Positions 41,201 to 48,311 of a DNA stretch of 53,151 nucleotides are shown here, piece by piece. The stretch lies in assembly GCA_015067675.1 (NCBI GenBank), contig SVMB01000014.1, positions 1 through 53,151 of the forward strand, written 5' to 3'. Numbering within the stretch: position 1 is the first letter of the stretch; each line of letters starts with the position of its first letter. The notes under the pieces are model-generated. The model worked only from the letters and a program-made list of their open reading frames with translations, searched no databases and had not been told where the DNA came from. This DNA comes from Oscillospiraceae bacterium (lineage in GTDB: Bacteria; Bacillota; Clostridia; Oscillospirales; QAMX01). A program made the position numbers and the translations under genes.

Positions 41201-41842
41201 TTACAGACCCAGAGTCTCTTCAATGTATGCCGCACAGAGTTTGGCCAGCGTCTGATACCCTTCGGCCGCCAGATGCACGCCGTCGGGGCCCCAGAAATCG
41301 GGATGATCCGCGATTGCCGCGTAGTAGTCCAGCACCGGCAGGCCGCGCTCGGCGGCGATGGCGCGCACGGCGGCATTGCGTGCGATGACCTGCTCGTTAT
41401 TCTCCGCGAACTTTGAAAGGTCGGCACGGTCACGCACAGGCGTGGTCAGCACCAGCGTCACGGGCTTATCCGGATACAGGGCGCGGATTTCATCGAGCAC
41501 CCGGCTGTAATGCGCCGCGTACTCCTCCACGGACAGATGGAAGCCGTGCAGGCCGTTATTGAACAGAATCATCTCGCAGCGGCCCATCTGCTTCACAAAC
41601 AGATCCACCGACTGCACAAACCAGGGATTGTCCACGGCCTTGGAGGTGCCGTAGCCATCCACCCATGCCTTGCCGTCCAGCATCTGGGTCACAAGGCGGC
41701 GATGCTGGCAGCTGATGGAGTCTCCGATGAACAGCACGCGCGGCAGCGTCTGATCCGGTGCATGCTCCCACCAGGTATTATCCCACTCATAGGTCTCCAG
41801 ACCGTGCAGACGCTTTTCGCCCTCATACGTAAAATCGCTCAT
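41201..41842 (-). CDS. SGNH/GDSL-type hydrolase
   Basis: A 213-aa protein with block I RVLFIGDSISCQHRR (catalytic Ser in GDSI), block III ILFNNGLHGFHLSVEEY, and block V GPDGVHLAAEGYQTLA with the Asp-x-x-His pair. This family includes esterases, lipases and carbohydrate deacetylases; the absence of a signal peptide points to a cytoplasmic esterase, perhaps removing acetyl groups from imported sugars. The ATG at 41842 has AAGGAG. Consensus promoter upstream; transcribed alone. The block II Gly is less clear. Confidence 0.8.
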   Translation of the reverse strand: MSDFTYEGEKRLHGLETYEWDNTWWEHAPDQTLPRVLFIGDSISCQHRRLVTQMLDGKAWVDGYGTSKAVDNPWFVQSVDLFVKQMGRCEMILFNNGLHGFHLSVEEYAAHYSRVLDEIRALYPDKPVTLVLTTPVRDRADLSKFAENNEQVIARNAAVRAIAAERGLPVLDYYAAIADHPDFWGPDGVHLAAEGYQTLAKLCAAYIEETLGL

Positions 41843-41887
41843 GATGCTTCTCCTTCCGATACGCCATGAAATCAAACCTTTGCTGTC

Positions 41888-41916
41888 AGTATAATGCCAA
41901 ATCCGCCGTCTGTCAA
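41888..41916 (-). promoter_or_regulatory. Promoter of the SGNH hydrolase gene
   Basis: Minus strand: TTGACA (41916-41911), 17-bp spacer, TATACT (41893-41888). Confidence 0.85.
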
Positions 41917-41937
41917 CCTTTCCGCGTCCCTGCCGCC

Positions 41938-41966
41938 TTGAAAAATGCCGTCCCGACTGCTATAAT
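41938..41966 (+). promoter_or_regulatory. Promoter of the CadD-like gene
   Basis: TTGAAA (41938-41943), 17-bp spacer, TATAAT (41961-41966). Confidence 0.8.
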
Positions 41967-42009
41967 GGTCTCGCCGCAGATCATATGCATCCAAAACGGG
42001 AGGCGCGTC

Positions 42010-42621
42010 ATGTTTACAGCCATCATCACCGCGATTCTGTCCTTTATCAGCACCAATCTGGACGATATCTTCATTCTCACGCTGCTTTTTGCCGCACGGG
42101 ACAGCCGCGCCGGGCGCATCCGCATCGTGTGCGGGCAATATCTGGGCATTGCGGTACTGGTTTTTCTCAGCCTGCTTGGAGCTGCCGCGCTGCAGCTGAT
42201 TCCGTCCCGGCTGCCGGCACTTCTGGGACTCTTTCCCATCTGGATGGGCATCCGTGAATGGTGCCGCTGCGACGCGTCCGACACACCTGACACCGCTCCG
42301 CAATTGTCAGCCGCCTCTGCCCGCAATCCGCTGAAGCGTCTGCTTCATCCCGAGCTTTTCGGCGTCGCCGCCCTGACCATCGCCAACGGCGCCGACAACC
42401 TTGGCGTCTATGTCCCGCTTTTTGCCGCGCTCACGCTTCCCACTCTTTCCGCGACCCTCATCGTTTATGCCCTGATGACCGGCCTGTGGTGCTTTCTGGC
42501 TCTCCGGCTCGCGTCCCTCCCCTGTCTCAAAGCCTTTCTGCATCGCTACCGCCGCTTTCTGATCCCGCCGCTGTTCATCCTCCTGGGCTTCATCATTCTC
42601 ATCAGCGGTCTGCGCGGCTGA
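42010..42621 (+). CDS. CadD-like cadmium resistance family transporter
   Basis: A 203-aa membrane protein with about five helices and the CadD family pattern: FISTNLDDIFILTLLFA near the N-terminus, GQYLGIAVLVFLSLLGA, IPSRLPALLGLFPIWMGI and AALTIANGADNLGVYVPLFA in the second half. Characterised members give cadmium resistance; many homologues only share the fold. The ATG at 42010 has GGGAGG; the frame is open upstream to 41866 but that region holds the promoter. Divergent from the SGNH gene. The central loop (CRCDASDTPDTAPQL) has two Cys near an acidic stretch. Confidence 0.8.
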   Translation: MFTAIITAILSFISTNLDDIFILTLLFAARDSRAGRIRIVCGQYLGIAVLVFLSLLGAAALQLIPSRLPALLGLFPIWMGIREWCRCDASDTPDTAPQLSAASARNPLKRLLHPELFGVAALTIANGADNLGVYVPLFAALTLPTLSATLIVYALMTGLWCFLALRLASLPCLKAFLHRYRRFLIPPLFILLGFIILISGLRG

Positions 42622-42735
42622 ACCCTGCGTATCCGCGCTGAATAATCGGAACAATTCACGCACCTTTGCCGTCAGAACAGGTATCCGTTAAAAACATCCA
42701 CTATGCCGCCCAATGTTTCGGCAAGGAGAATCCGT

Positions 42736-43644
42736 ATGCCCTACGAAGCCATCTCATCCAAAGTGTATTTCGGCGCCGGTTTTCATCCGCACTCCGGCCG
42801 TGACCATGCCGGCAGCCGTCTCAATCTCGACTGTCATTTTTCCTGGGACGGTACTCTGTGCCGCGTTCCTGCAATCTATCTGTGCGCGGGCGGGCTGGTG
42901 TTGGACCTGCTCGTGCGGGTGGAACCCGAGCAGATTGCCCGGTTCACGCAGCGCTGGGGCGCAAAGCTGCGCACCGATACCCGCTTATCCTCCGACGAGC
43001 AGCTTCTCTGCAAAGCCGATGACCCCTTCAGTCCCGACATCATCCCCCGGCTGATTGTCAACAGCAAGGCGATGACTGCCGTACGCGTCGATTCCGTCCG
43101 GTTCAATCCCCATCCCGACTGCTGTCCGCCCACGATGCCGGAAGCCGATACGCTCACCGAGCTTTACGGCTGCGACCGCAGCTGCGGCTGGCTGATCGTC
43201 CGCGCGTCCTTCCTCTGGGCCACCCGCAAGAAACCGGCGCTGCACAGCCTGTCACTGACGCTGGAGCATCAGCCGCGGCCGGTCCCCGGGGTACACTTCA
43301 TCGCCCGGTATGCCGGTCAGCAGTTTGTCTTTACCCATCCCTTCACCGGCAATGAGCACCGGCTGACCGTGCTCTCCGTCGTGCATGACACGCCCGGACG
43401 TACGCATCTGACCTGCGCGCTCACGCCGGATCTGCCCTCCCACGAGCTGCTCATCTGCGACAGTCGCGCAGCCGTTCCCGAAGCCGCCGAACCCGCCCTG
43501 CTGCGTACATCCGACGCCATGCTGCACGAAGCATTCTCCGATCCGCCATTCGTTACCGGGGAGGCTCCCGAATGGAAGCTGGTCTTTTGCCTGTCCCGCA
43601 GTGCGCCGGTCTCGCTGATTCTCATGGATGACCGCCGGTTCTGA
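42736..43644 (+). CDS. Hypothetical protein, 302 aa
   Basis: I do not recognise this protein. Codon use matches the surrounding backbone genes and the ATG at 42736 has AAGGAG, so it is very likely real. It has no signal peptide or membrane helix and is rich in beta-type segments (LNLDCHFSWDGTLCRVPAIYLCAGGLVLDLLVRVEP; HSLSLTLEHQPRPVPGVHFIARYAGQQFVFTHPFTGNEHRLTVLSV), Cys (10) and Pro. The two beta-rich halves may form two domains. It is transcribed toward the M23 peptidase gene 82 bp downstream. No function is proposed. Confidence 0.75.
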   Translation: MPYEAISSKVYFGAGFHPHSGRDHAGSRLNLDCHFSWDGTLCRVPAIYLCAGGLVLDLLVRVEPEQIARFTQRWGAKLRTDTRLSSDEQLLCKADDPFSPDIIPRLIVNSKAMTAVRVDSVRFNPHPDCCPPTMPEADTLTELYGCDRSCGWLIVRASFLWATRKKPALHSLSLTLEHQPRPVPGVHFIARYAGQQFVFTHPFTGNEHRLTVLSVVHDTPGRTHLTCALTPDLPSHELLICDSRAAVPEAAEPALLRTSDAMLHEAFSDPPFVTGEAPEWKLVFCLSRSAPVSLILMDDRRF

Positions 43645-43726
43645 TCCTCTCCTGAAATTTTCTCCGGTTCCCATGTATAGCCAACTGCACCTGCGCCCAT
43701 ACTAGGTTCGGAGGTGCAAAACAGCT

Positions 43727-44587
43727 ATGAACGAACAAACCAACCGGCCCGGCCGCAGTGATGAAAATCGTCACGTGAGCCTCGCCAAATTTCTGGAGGA
43801 AAAAGGATTCTACATAATCCTTTTCCTATGTGTCGCCGCCATAGGAATTGCGGGTTATGTGTTCTTTTTCGCCGATCCGACCACGGTTTCCCCTGTAAGC
43901 GCGGATGTCACCGACTCCGCCGACATCCTGGCCAACTGGACCACCGCCGCGCTCCCGTCTCTGTCCGACCCCGATGAGGACGAGGAAGTGTTCGGCCGCG
44001 CATCCACCACCAAAGCCGCCGCCACGTCCGCGACATCCGGCACCACTGCCGCCACATCTGCCGCCACCAAGCCTGCCGCTGCCTCAACCGCCGCCACGAC
44101 CGGTGCATCCACCCGGGCGGCTGTCCAGACCACAACGGCTGCGCAGGCCACAACGACCGCGGCAAAGTCCAAAGCCGCCGATTTCTTCGTCCGGCCGCTG
44201 CCCGGCGAGGTGCTCAATCCCTACTCCGCCGATGAGTTGGTCTACGACCGCACCAACGGCGACTGGCGCACCCACAACGGCACCGATTTCGCCGCCTCCG
44301 ACGGCGACAAGGTTTACGCCGTAGCAGACGGCACCGTTGCCGATGTCTACACCGACGAGTTTTACGGTACAAGCCTGCTGCTTGACCACGGCGGCGGTCT
44401 GCAGACGGTCTACACGGGTCTCGGCGCCACGCTCACCGTCAAGGAGGGGCAGGAAGTCAGCGCAGGCGACGTTCTGGGCATGCTGGAAGCCTCGATTCTC
44501 TTTGAAAGTGCGCAGCCGGTGCATCTGCATCTGGAAATGCTGCAGGACGGGCAGCGCATTGACCCGATGAGTCTGATTCCCGGCTGA
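43727..44587 (+). CDS. M23 family metallopeptidase (SpoIIQ-like layout)
   Basis: A 286-aa protein. A short cytoplasmic N-terminus, one membrane helix (about 25-47, FYIILFLCVAAIGIAGYVFFF), a long Ala/Thr linker (about 85-150) and a LytM domain outside the membrane. Zinc ligands are visible: HNGTD (first His and Asp) and HLHLE near the end. It should cleave peptidoglycan cross-bridges or act as a scaffold, as in SpoIIQ of the forespore. All ligand residues look intact. Start 43727 has GGAGGTG. Last backbone gene before the tRNA insertion site. Confidence 0.85.
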   Translation: MNEQTNRPGRSDENRHVSLAKFLEEKGFYIILFLCVAAIGIAGYVFFFADPTTVSPVSADVTDSADILANWTTAALPSLSDPDEDEEVFGRASTTKAAATSATSGTTAATSAATKPAAASTAATTGASTRAAVQTTTAAQATTTAAKSKAADFFVRPLPGEVLNPYSADELVYDRTNGDWRTHNGTDFAASDGDKVYAVADGTVADVYTDEFYGTSLLLDHGGGLQTVYTGLGATLTVKEGQEVSAGDVLGMLEASILFESAQPVHLHLEMLQDGQRIDPMSLIPG

Positions 44588-44636
44588 TACCGAATTGTTT
44601 TCTGCACCATAATGGGCATACGCGGCAATTGCAGGC

Positions 44637-44665
44637 TTGATTTTTTACCCCGAGTATGATATACT
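44637..44665 (+). promoter_or_regulatory. tRNA-Arg promoter at the insertion site
   Basis: TTGATT (44637-44642), 17-bp spacer, TATACT (44660-44665), 32 bp before the tRNA 5' fragment. It still faces into the element. Confidence 0.75.
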
Positions 44666-44696
44666 GAGTCAGTCCCCGATGAGGGGATGCCCGTAT

Positions 44697-44736
44697 GCCC
44701 CGATAGCTCAGCTGTATAGAGCGGTCGCCTCCTAAG
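44697..44736 (+). pseudogene. 5' part of an interrupted tRNA-Arg(CCU)
   Basis: Forty bases fit a tRNA: acceptor 5' strand GCCCCGA, positions T-A, D arm GCTC/GAGC, anticodon stem 5' strand GTCGC and loop CTCCTAA (anticodon CCT). Homology stops after CTCCTAAG; the matching 3' strand (GCGAC, T arm, TCGGGGC) is absent. This is the host half left by element insertion. Confidence 0.85.
44726..44736. other. Candidate att core (CGCCTCCTAAG), left junction
   Basis: The last tRNA-like bases before element DNA; the same 11 bases occur in the intact tRNA at 45001-45011. An insertion core in the anticodon loop. Confidence 0.6.
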
Positions 44737-44781
44737 TATTTGGTTGACCAATCACTTTTGGGGATTTGGTATTTTGTTCGG

Positions 44782-44800
44782 AGTCAAATCCGGTCAATTC
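44782..44800 (+). repeat. Arm-type repeat copy 1 (AGTCAAATNCGGTNNATTC)
   Basis: Matches 45211-45229 in 16 of 19 bases, with further similarity 20 bp upstream in both copies; candidate integrase arm site. Confidence 0.5.
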
Positions 44801-44971
44801 CTCTAACGGAGGCGGTCGGTGTCATTTCCCGATCTAATAAGGGCGGTTGCGGTTTTGCTAATCGAAATCAAGCCAAAACCGCCCTTCTGTTAGAAAACCG
44901 TCAAAATGAGATTGAACGTATTCAAGCAAGATCCACGCAAAATTCAGCAAAATACATAAAATTTTGAACTT

Positions 44972-45048
44972 GCGCTTGTACCTCAGCTGGATAGAGGGTC
45001 CGCCTCCTAAGCGGAACGCCCCCGGTTCGAATCCGGGCAAGCGCGCCA
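44972..45048 (+). tRNA. tRNA-Arg (anticodon CCU), carried by the element
   Basis: A full cloverleaf of 77 nt with encoded CCA: acceptor GCGCTTG/CAAGCGC, D arm CCTC/GAGG, anticodon stem TCCGC/GCGGA with loop CTCCTAA, T arm CCCGG/CCGGG with TTCGAAT. It decodes AGG. It has the same anticodon as the interrupted gene but a different body. No good promoter immediately upstream. Confidence 0.95.
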
Positions 45049-45050
45049 GA

Positions 45051-45090
45051 GAGCACCGAGAATCACGTTGATTTTCGGTGCTCATTTTTT
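45051..45090 (+). terminator. Intrinsic terminator after tRNA-Arg
   Basis: GAGCACCGAGAATCA (45051-45065), loop CGT, complement 45069-45083 with one G-U pair, then ATTTTTT. Confidence 0.9.
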
Positions 45091-45150
45091 CTAACAGCGG
45101 TTAGAAGAAATCTGTATTATTTCTAACAGAATAACCCGATTTTCTAACAG
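45089..45150. repeat. TTCTAACAG direct repeats
   Basis: Copies at 45089-45097, 45121-45129 and 45142-45150, plus an inverted copy at 44887-44895; candidate Int/Xis binding sites near the element end. Confidence 0.55.
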
Positions 45151-45210
45151 CTTTTTTTGACCGGTTCGCGGATTCTTACTAAAAAAGTTGATTGGTTACA
45201 TTTTGCTTGC

Positions 45211-45229
45211 AGTCAAATACGGTACATTC
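45211..45229 (+). repeat. Arm-type repeat copy 2
   Basis: See 44782-44800; lies between the tRNA and the integrase gene. Confidence 0.5.
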
Positions 45230-45299
45230 AGATTACTCTGTTTGGACGCAGCGTATTTCACTTGTTTTTCTTAAACACTGAACTATCGGAATCTACAGC

Positions 45300-45335
45300 A
45301 AGCGCCTTGATTCATTTACGAATCAAGGCGCTTTT
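45300..45335. terminator. Hairpin terminator after the integrase gene
   Basis: AAGCGCCTTGATTC (45300-45313) pairs perfectly with 45320-45333; TTTT on the plus strand, weaker T tract on the minus strand. Confidence 0.75.
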
Positions 45336-45352
45336 GAATGGGTTCAATTAAC

Positions 45353-46717
45353 TTACAGTTTCTTAGACAGAACTCCAAGCAACGCTGCTATTTCCGGATC
45401 TTGAAGCATTTTGACAAGCGTTTCCGTCGTTATTCCTTCGGGAAGCGTGATCGGCGTTTGCTCCTGTTGCGGAACACGGTCATAGAAGGCTTCCTGAAAC
45501 AGCTGGGCATTGTTCTTGCGGTCATCGTCCAAAATGTGAGAATAAACATCAGTAATCATCTTTACCTGTGCATGTCCGGAGTCTCCCTGAACAGCTTTGA
45601 TGTCACCACCGTTCATTTTCAGCTTGTAAGTGATGCTTGCGTGTCTGAAACTATGAAAGACCACCGGTGGAAGGTCATGTTCTTTGATCAGACGATTCAG
45701 TGCATTGGTGATGGTAGAGCCTTCTGTGGGAAGTCCAAAAGGGCCTGCAAAAACCAGATTGTAATTCTGATATTCTGAGCCAAGCATTTCAATTGTATCG
45801 TCCTGCGTCTTTTTCCACTCAATTAACATCTGAGCAACAGCTACCGGCATGAATACTTTTCTGACGCTACTCTCGGTCTTCGGCTTTTTAAGTACCAGAA
45901 TCGTAGAAGATTTAGCAGAGGCAGTTGGAAACTGCTGCAATACGTCTTTATTATCCAGTTCATTCATTCCCTTACGGCTGACACGTTGAAGTTCTTTTTT
46001 TACATAAACAGATGGGGTACCAGATCGAATGCTTTCTTCGGAAATATCGATGCAATCCCAAGTCAGTCCAAGTAATTCACCCATGCGGAGCGAACAACAA
46101 AAAGCCAGATTCATCGCCATTGCCAATCTGGGATCTTCACAGAGCTGAAGCGCATTGAATAAGGTTTCTGCTGTCCAAATCTCTCGTTTCGCGCTTTCCG
46201 ATTTTGGAACAGTAGCATTTGATGCAGGATTTTTGGACATGATTTCCCACTTCACCGCCTGATTGAAACAGCTGCGGAGAATTTTATGAATTTCATACAC
46301 TGTTCGTGGAGTAAGGTATTTCTTAGAAACTTTTTGCCCAGCTTTGGGTACAGCTTTGGTCTTTAACAGGGTCTTATAGTATCGATCAATGATGAGGGTA
46401 TTTATATCAGATATTTTCATCGAACCGATTTGAGGTCTGATATAGTGTTCAATCAGCGCAATATGTGCGGAGTAAGTGGATAAAGACCATTTTTCTTTAC
46501 CGTAAAGATCGACGTATTCTTTCAGTAGTTCATCTAATGTATTGCATCGAGGAACCACAAAAGTGCCAATCTGCTCTTTGTATTCTATTTCTTTCAGACG
46601 TTTTTTAGCATCTGTCATATTCGGAAATGATTCCCACTTCTGTTTCCGTTTTCCGTCTTTATCATGGTAGGAGTAGACTACATAATAACTTTTATTCTTC
46701 TGAACGATAGATGCCAT
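45353..46717 (-). CDS. int: Tyrosine site-specific integrase
   Basis: A 454-aa protein with three parts. An N-terminal arm-binding-like domain (MASIVQKNKSYYVVYSYHDKDGKRKQKWE) is followed by a SAM-like core-binding domain (about 65-170, LDELLKEYVDLYG onward) and a C-terminal tyrosine recombinase domain. Catalytic residues are visible: Arg in FCCSLRMGELLGL, His-x-x-Arg in FHSFRHASITY, His in SGHAQVKM and the nucleophile Tyr in ITDVYSHIL. It should integrate and excise the element at the tRNA core. The start at 46717 has AAGGGAG and overlaps the preceding gene by 26 bp. Long for the family because of two inserts (GTPSVYVKKELQRVSRKGMNE; around KTESSVRK). Confidence 0.95.
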   Translation of the reverse strand: MASIVQKNKSYYVVYSYHDKDGKRKQKWESFPNMTDAKKRLKEIEYKEQIGTFVVPRCNTLDELLKEYVDLYGKEKWSLSTYSAHIALIEHYIRPQIGSMKISDINTLIIDRYYKTLLKTKAVPKAGQKVSKKYLTPRTVYEIHKILRSCFNQAVKWEIMSKNPASNATVPKSESAKREIWTAETLFNALQLCEDPRLAMAMNLAFCCSLRMGELLGLTWDCIDISEESIRSGTPSVYVKKELQRVSRKGMNELDNKDVLQQFPTASAKSSTILVLKKPKTESSVRKVFMPVAVAQMLIEWKKTQDDTIEMLGSEYQNYNLVFAGPFGLPTEGSTITNALNRLIKEHDLPPVVFHSFRHASITYKLKMNGGDIKAVQGDSGHAQVKMITDVYSHILDDDRKNNAQLFQEAFYDRVPQQEQTPITLPEGITTETLVKMLQDPEIAALLGVLSKKL

Positions 46718-47612
46718 TATTATTTCTCCCTTTTATGTATCTTTTGTATTCTGCTTCGGGTATTATGTATGATTTTCCTGATTTGATGGCAATCAATTCT
46801 CCGGTTTGGATTAGTTTATAGGCGTTTTTTCGACTGACACCAAGGTCTGACATAAGATCTTCAAGACGATAAGTATTCTTCGTTGAAGACGCAATGCAAG
46901 CATCGTTTTTTTCTTCCTTTTTTTTGGTGAGAAATGAAGATGAATCTTCTATAGTTGTAACTTCCGGAATTTTATCCGGCGACGACTCGATCTTTTTGTA
47001 ACGATTCTGAGAAGCATACCATCGTTCGAAACTAGAGATCGTCACTCGTTTTTGCCCGGCTACCTCTATAAAGTCAAACACAGTCTGATTTTTGGGATGA
47101 TCCATAATATAATAGATCTTGTTTCTGTGCAGTCCTAACATCCGTTTTATATCCGGCAAAGAATATGTCAATTCCATTATTTTGTTGTTAGCAGCACGAT
47201 CTTTAGCCAGCCTGTATTTGCTTTGTGTCGGATACCAACGGTCAAAACTCTCTTTTGTAATACGTTTCTGGTAATCAATCGTGATTTGAGTTAATGCCGG
47301 TATTTCCATCACTCGATATGCGCTATATTTGGATACACCAAGCAAAGCCATAATATCACGAGCTGAATAAGAATCAGCTTTTAGTTTCTCACCCGGTTCG
47401 GGTCCATTTTGAATACGGTATTTCGTCTGGTTACCGTACCATTCCCAAAAGCTGCTTTTCATGATTCGGATCTGACCGTTGAGCGTTATGGTCTGAATAT
47501 CCCTGTGTTTGAGAATCCAATAGGATTCCGTTTTCCCGATACCAAGCATTTTACTTAATTCGGGAACAGGGAATGAGTTTTGGTACTTTTTGAGTAGTTC
47601 AATTTCGTTCAT
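46692..47612 (-). CDS. Protein with four excisionase-like helix-turn-helix units
   Basis: A 306-aa protein made of four related units of about 50-60 residues (about 12-55, 83-130, 150-205, 250-295). Each starts with a winged-helix-like pattern (ELSKMLGIGKTESYWIL; DIMALLGVSKYSAYRVM; DIKRMLGLHRNKIYYIM; DLMSDLGVSRKNAYKLI). The first three units end in F-x-x-WY followed by Q-x-x-Y, while unit 4 ends in EAEYKRYIKG like a normal excisionase. A Lys/Glu-rich linker (KKKEEKND) precedes unit 4. The ATG at 47612 has GGAGG. It overlaps int by 26 bp, so it is made with the integrase and could position DNA arms in excision. Confidence 0.8.
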   Translation of the reverse strand: MNEIELLKKYQNSFPVPELSKMLGIGKTESYWILKHRDIQTITLNGQIRIMKSSFWEWYGNQTKYRIQNGPEPGEKLKADSYSARDIMALLGVSKYSAYRVMEIPALTQITIDYQKRITKESFDRWYPTQSKYRLAKDRAANNKIMELTYSLPDIKRMLGLHRNKIYYIMDHPKNQTVFDFIEVAGQKRVTISSFERWYASQNRYKKIESSPDKIPEVTTIEDSSSFLTKKKEEKNDACIASSTKNTYRLEDLMSDLGVSRKNAYKLIQTGELIAIKSGKSYIIPEAEYKRYIKGRNNNGIYRSEE

Positions 47613-47689
47613 TGTTAACCTCCACAATTTCTTATCAGATGTATATATTTTACTTGGGAAATTGCAGATTGTTAAGGATGTTGTTTTAC

Positions 47690-47887
47690 TTACATCTGAG
47701 TGTCAAGCCACTCATCGAAACTCTTTTTGGAGATACGGTATTTTCCACCGCCAATCTGGAACCAGCGAAATTCATTCCGTTTCAGGAGCGCATACACGGT
47801 AGGTCTGCTGACGCACAGAATGTTCTGTAATTCTTCCACTGTATAGCACCGCTTTTCGGCAGTGCTGCTTTGTAATGTAGTTGTCAT
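47690..47887 (-). CDS. xis: Excisionase-family helix-turn-helix protein
   Basis: A 65-aa protein with one MerR/excisionase-type winged helix: CYTVEELQNILCVSRPTVYALLKRNEFRWFQIGGGKYRISKKSFDEWLD. This is the standard pattern of small Xis/HTH_17 proteins in Tn916-like elements, which direct excision. The start at 47887 has AAGGAGG. It lies between mazF (17-bp gap) and the four-unit HTH gene (77-bp gap) in the recombination operon. Unit 4 of the downstream protein is a close relative. Confidence 0.9.
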   Translation of the reverse strand: MTTTLQSSTAEKRCYTVEELQNILCVSRPTVYALLKRNEFRWFQIGGGKYRISKKSFDEWLDTQM

Positions 47888-47904
47888 AATATGTCCTCCT
47901 TCTA

Positions 47905-48285
47905 TTACGGAAATTCTTCAACTTCAGGGATGTGGAGTCCGAGGCTGATTTCAATGCAGTCGTCAACCTCATTCATTTGTTCTTTACTGAGCTTGCCGAG
48001 ATATTTTTTGACGCGCTGCTTGTCGATGGTTTTGATCTGTTCCAGAAGAACCATTGACCTGTTTTCAAGACAGCCTGCGTCTCCAATCTGGTAGTGTGTC
48101 GGCAGCTGTGCCTTCTTCCAAGATCGTGATGTGATTGGTGCCACGATCAGGGTTGGACTAAAAAAATTTCCGGCATTATTCTGCAAAACCAAGACAGGCC
48201 TCGTGCCGCCTTGCTCTGATCCGATGAACGGATCAAGGCAGGCAAGATAAATATCTCCCCGGCGATAGGTGCGATCTTCGTGCAT
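47905..48285 (-). CDS. mazF: MazF/PemK-family toxin, no antitoxin gene adjacent
   Basis: A 126-aa protein with the PemK/MazF fold: YRRGDIYLACLDPFIGSEQGGTRPVLVLQNN, LIVAPITSR, LPTHYQIGD, SMVLLEQIKTIDKQRV. Key residues for ribonuclease activity (the Arg of GTRPVL and the Ser/Thr of APITSR) are present. MazF normally cleaves mRNA and is neutralised by MazE, encoded immediately upstream. Here the 498 bp upstream carry no antitoxin ORF, and xis follows by 17 bp. The start at 48285 has AGGAGG. It may be an element-stabilising toxin or a domesticated endoribonuclease. Confidence 0.9.
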   Translation of the reverse strand: MHEDRTYRRGDIYLACLDPFIGSEQGGTRPVLVLQNNAGNFFSPTLIVAPITSRSWKKAQLPTHYQIGDAGCLENRSMVLLEQIKTIDKQRVKKYLGKLSKEQMNEVDDCIEISLGLHIPEVEEFP

Positions 48286-48311
48286 AGATTATGTTCCTCC
48301 TGTGTTTGAGT

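Noticed and set aside
44972-45048. Idea that the second tRNA is simply the 3' half restoring the cut host tRNA
   Set aside because: Joining the host 5' half to this 3' half gives mismatched acceptor (GCCCCGA with CAAGCGC) and anticodon stems, so the second tRNA is an independent gene.
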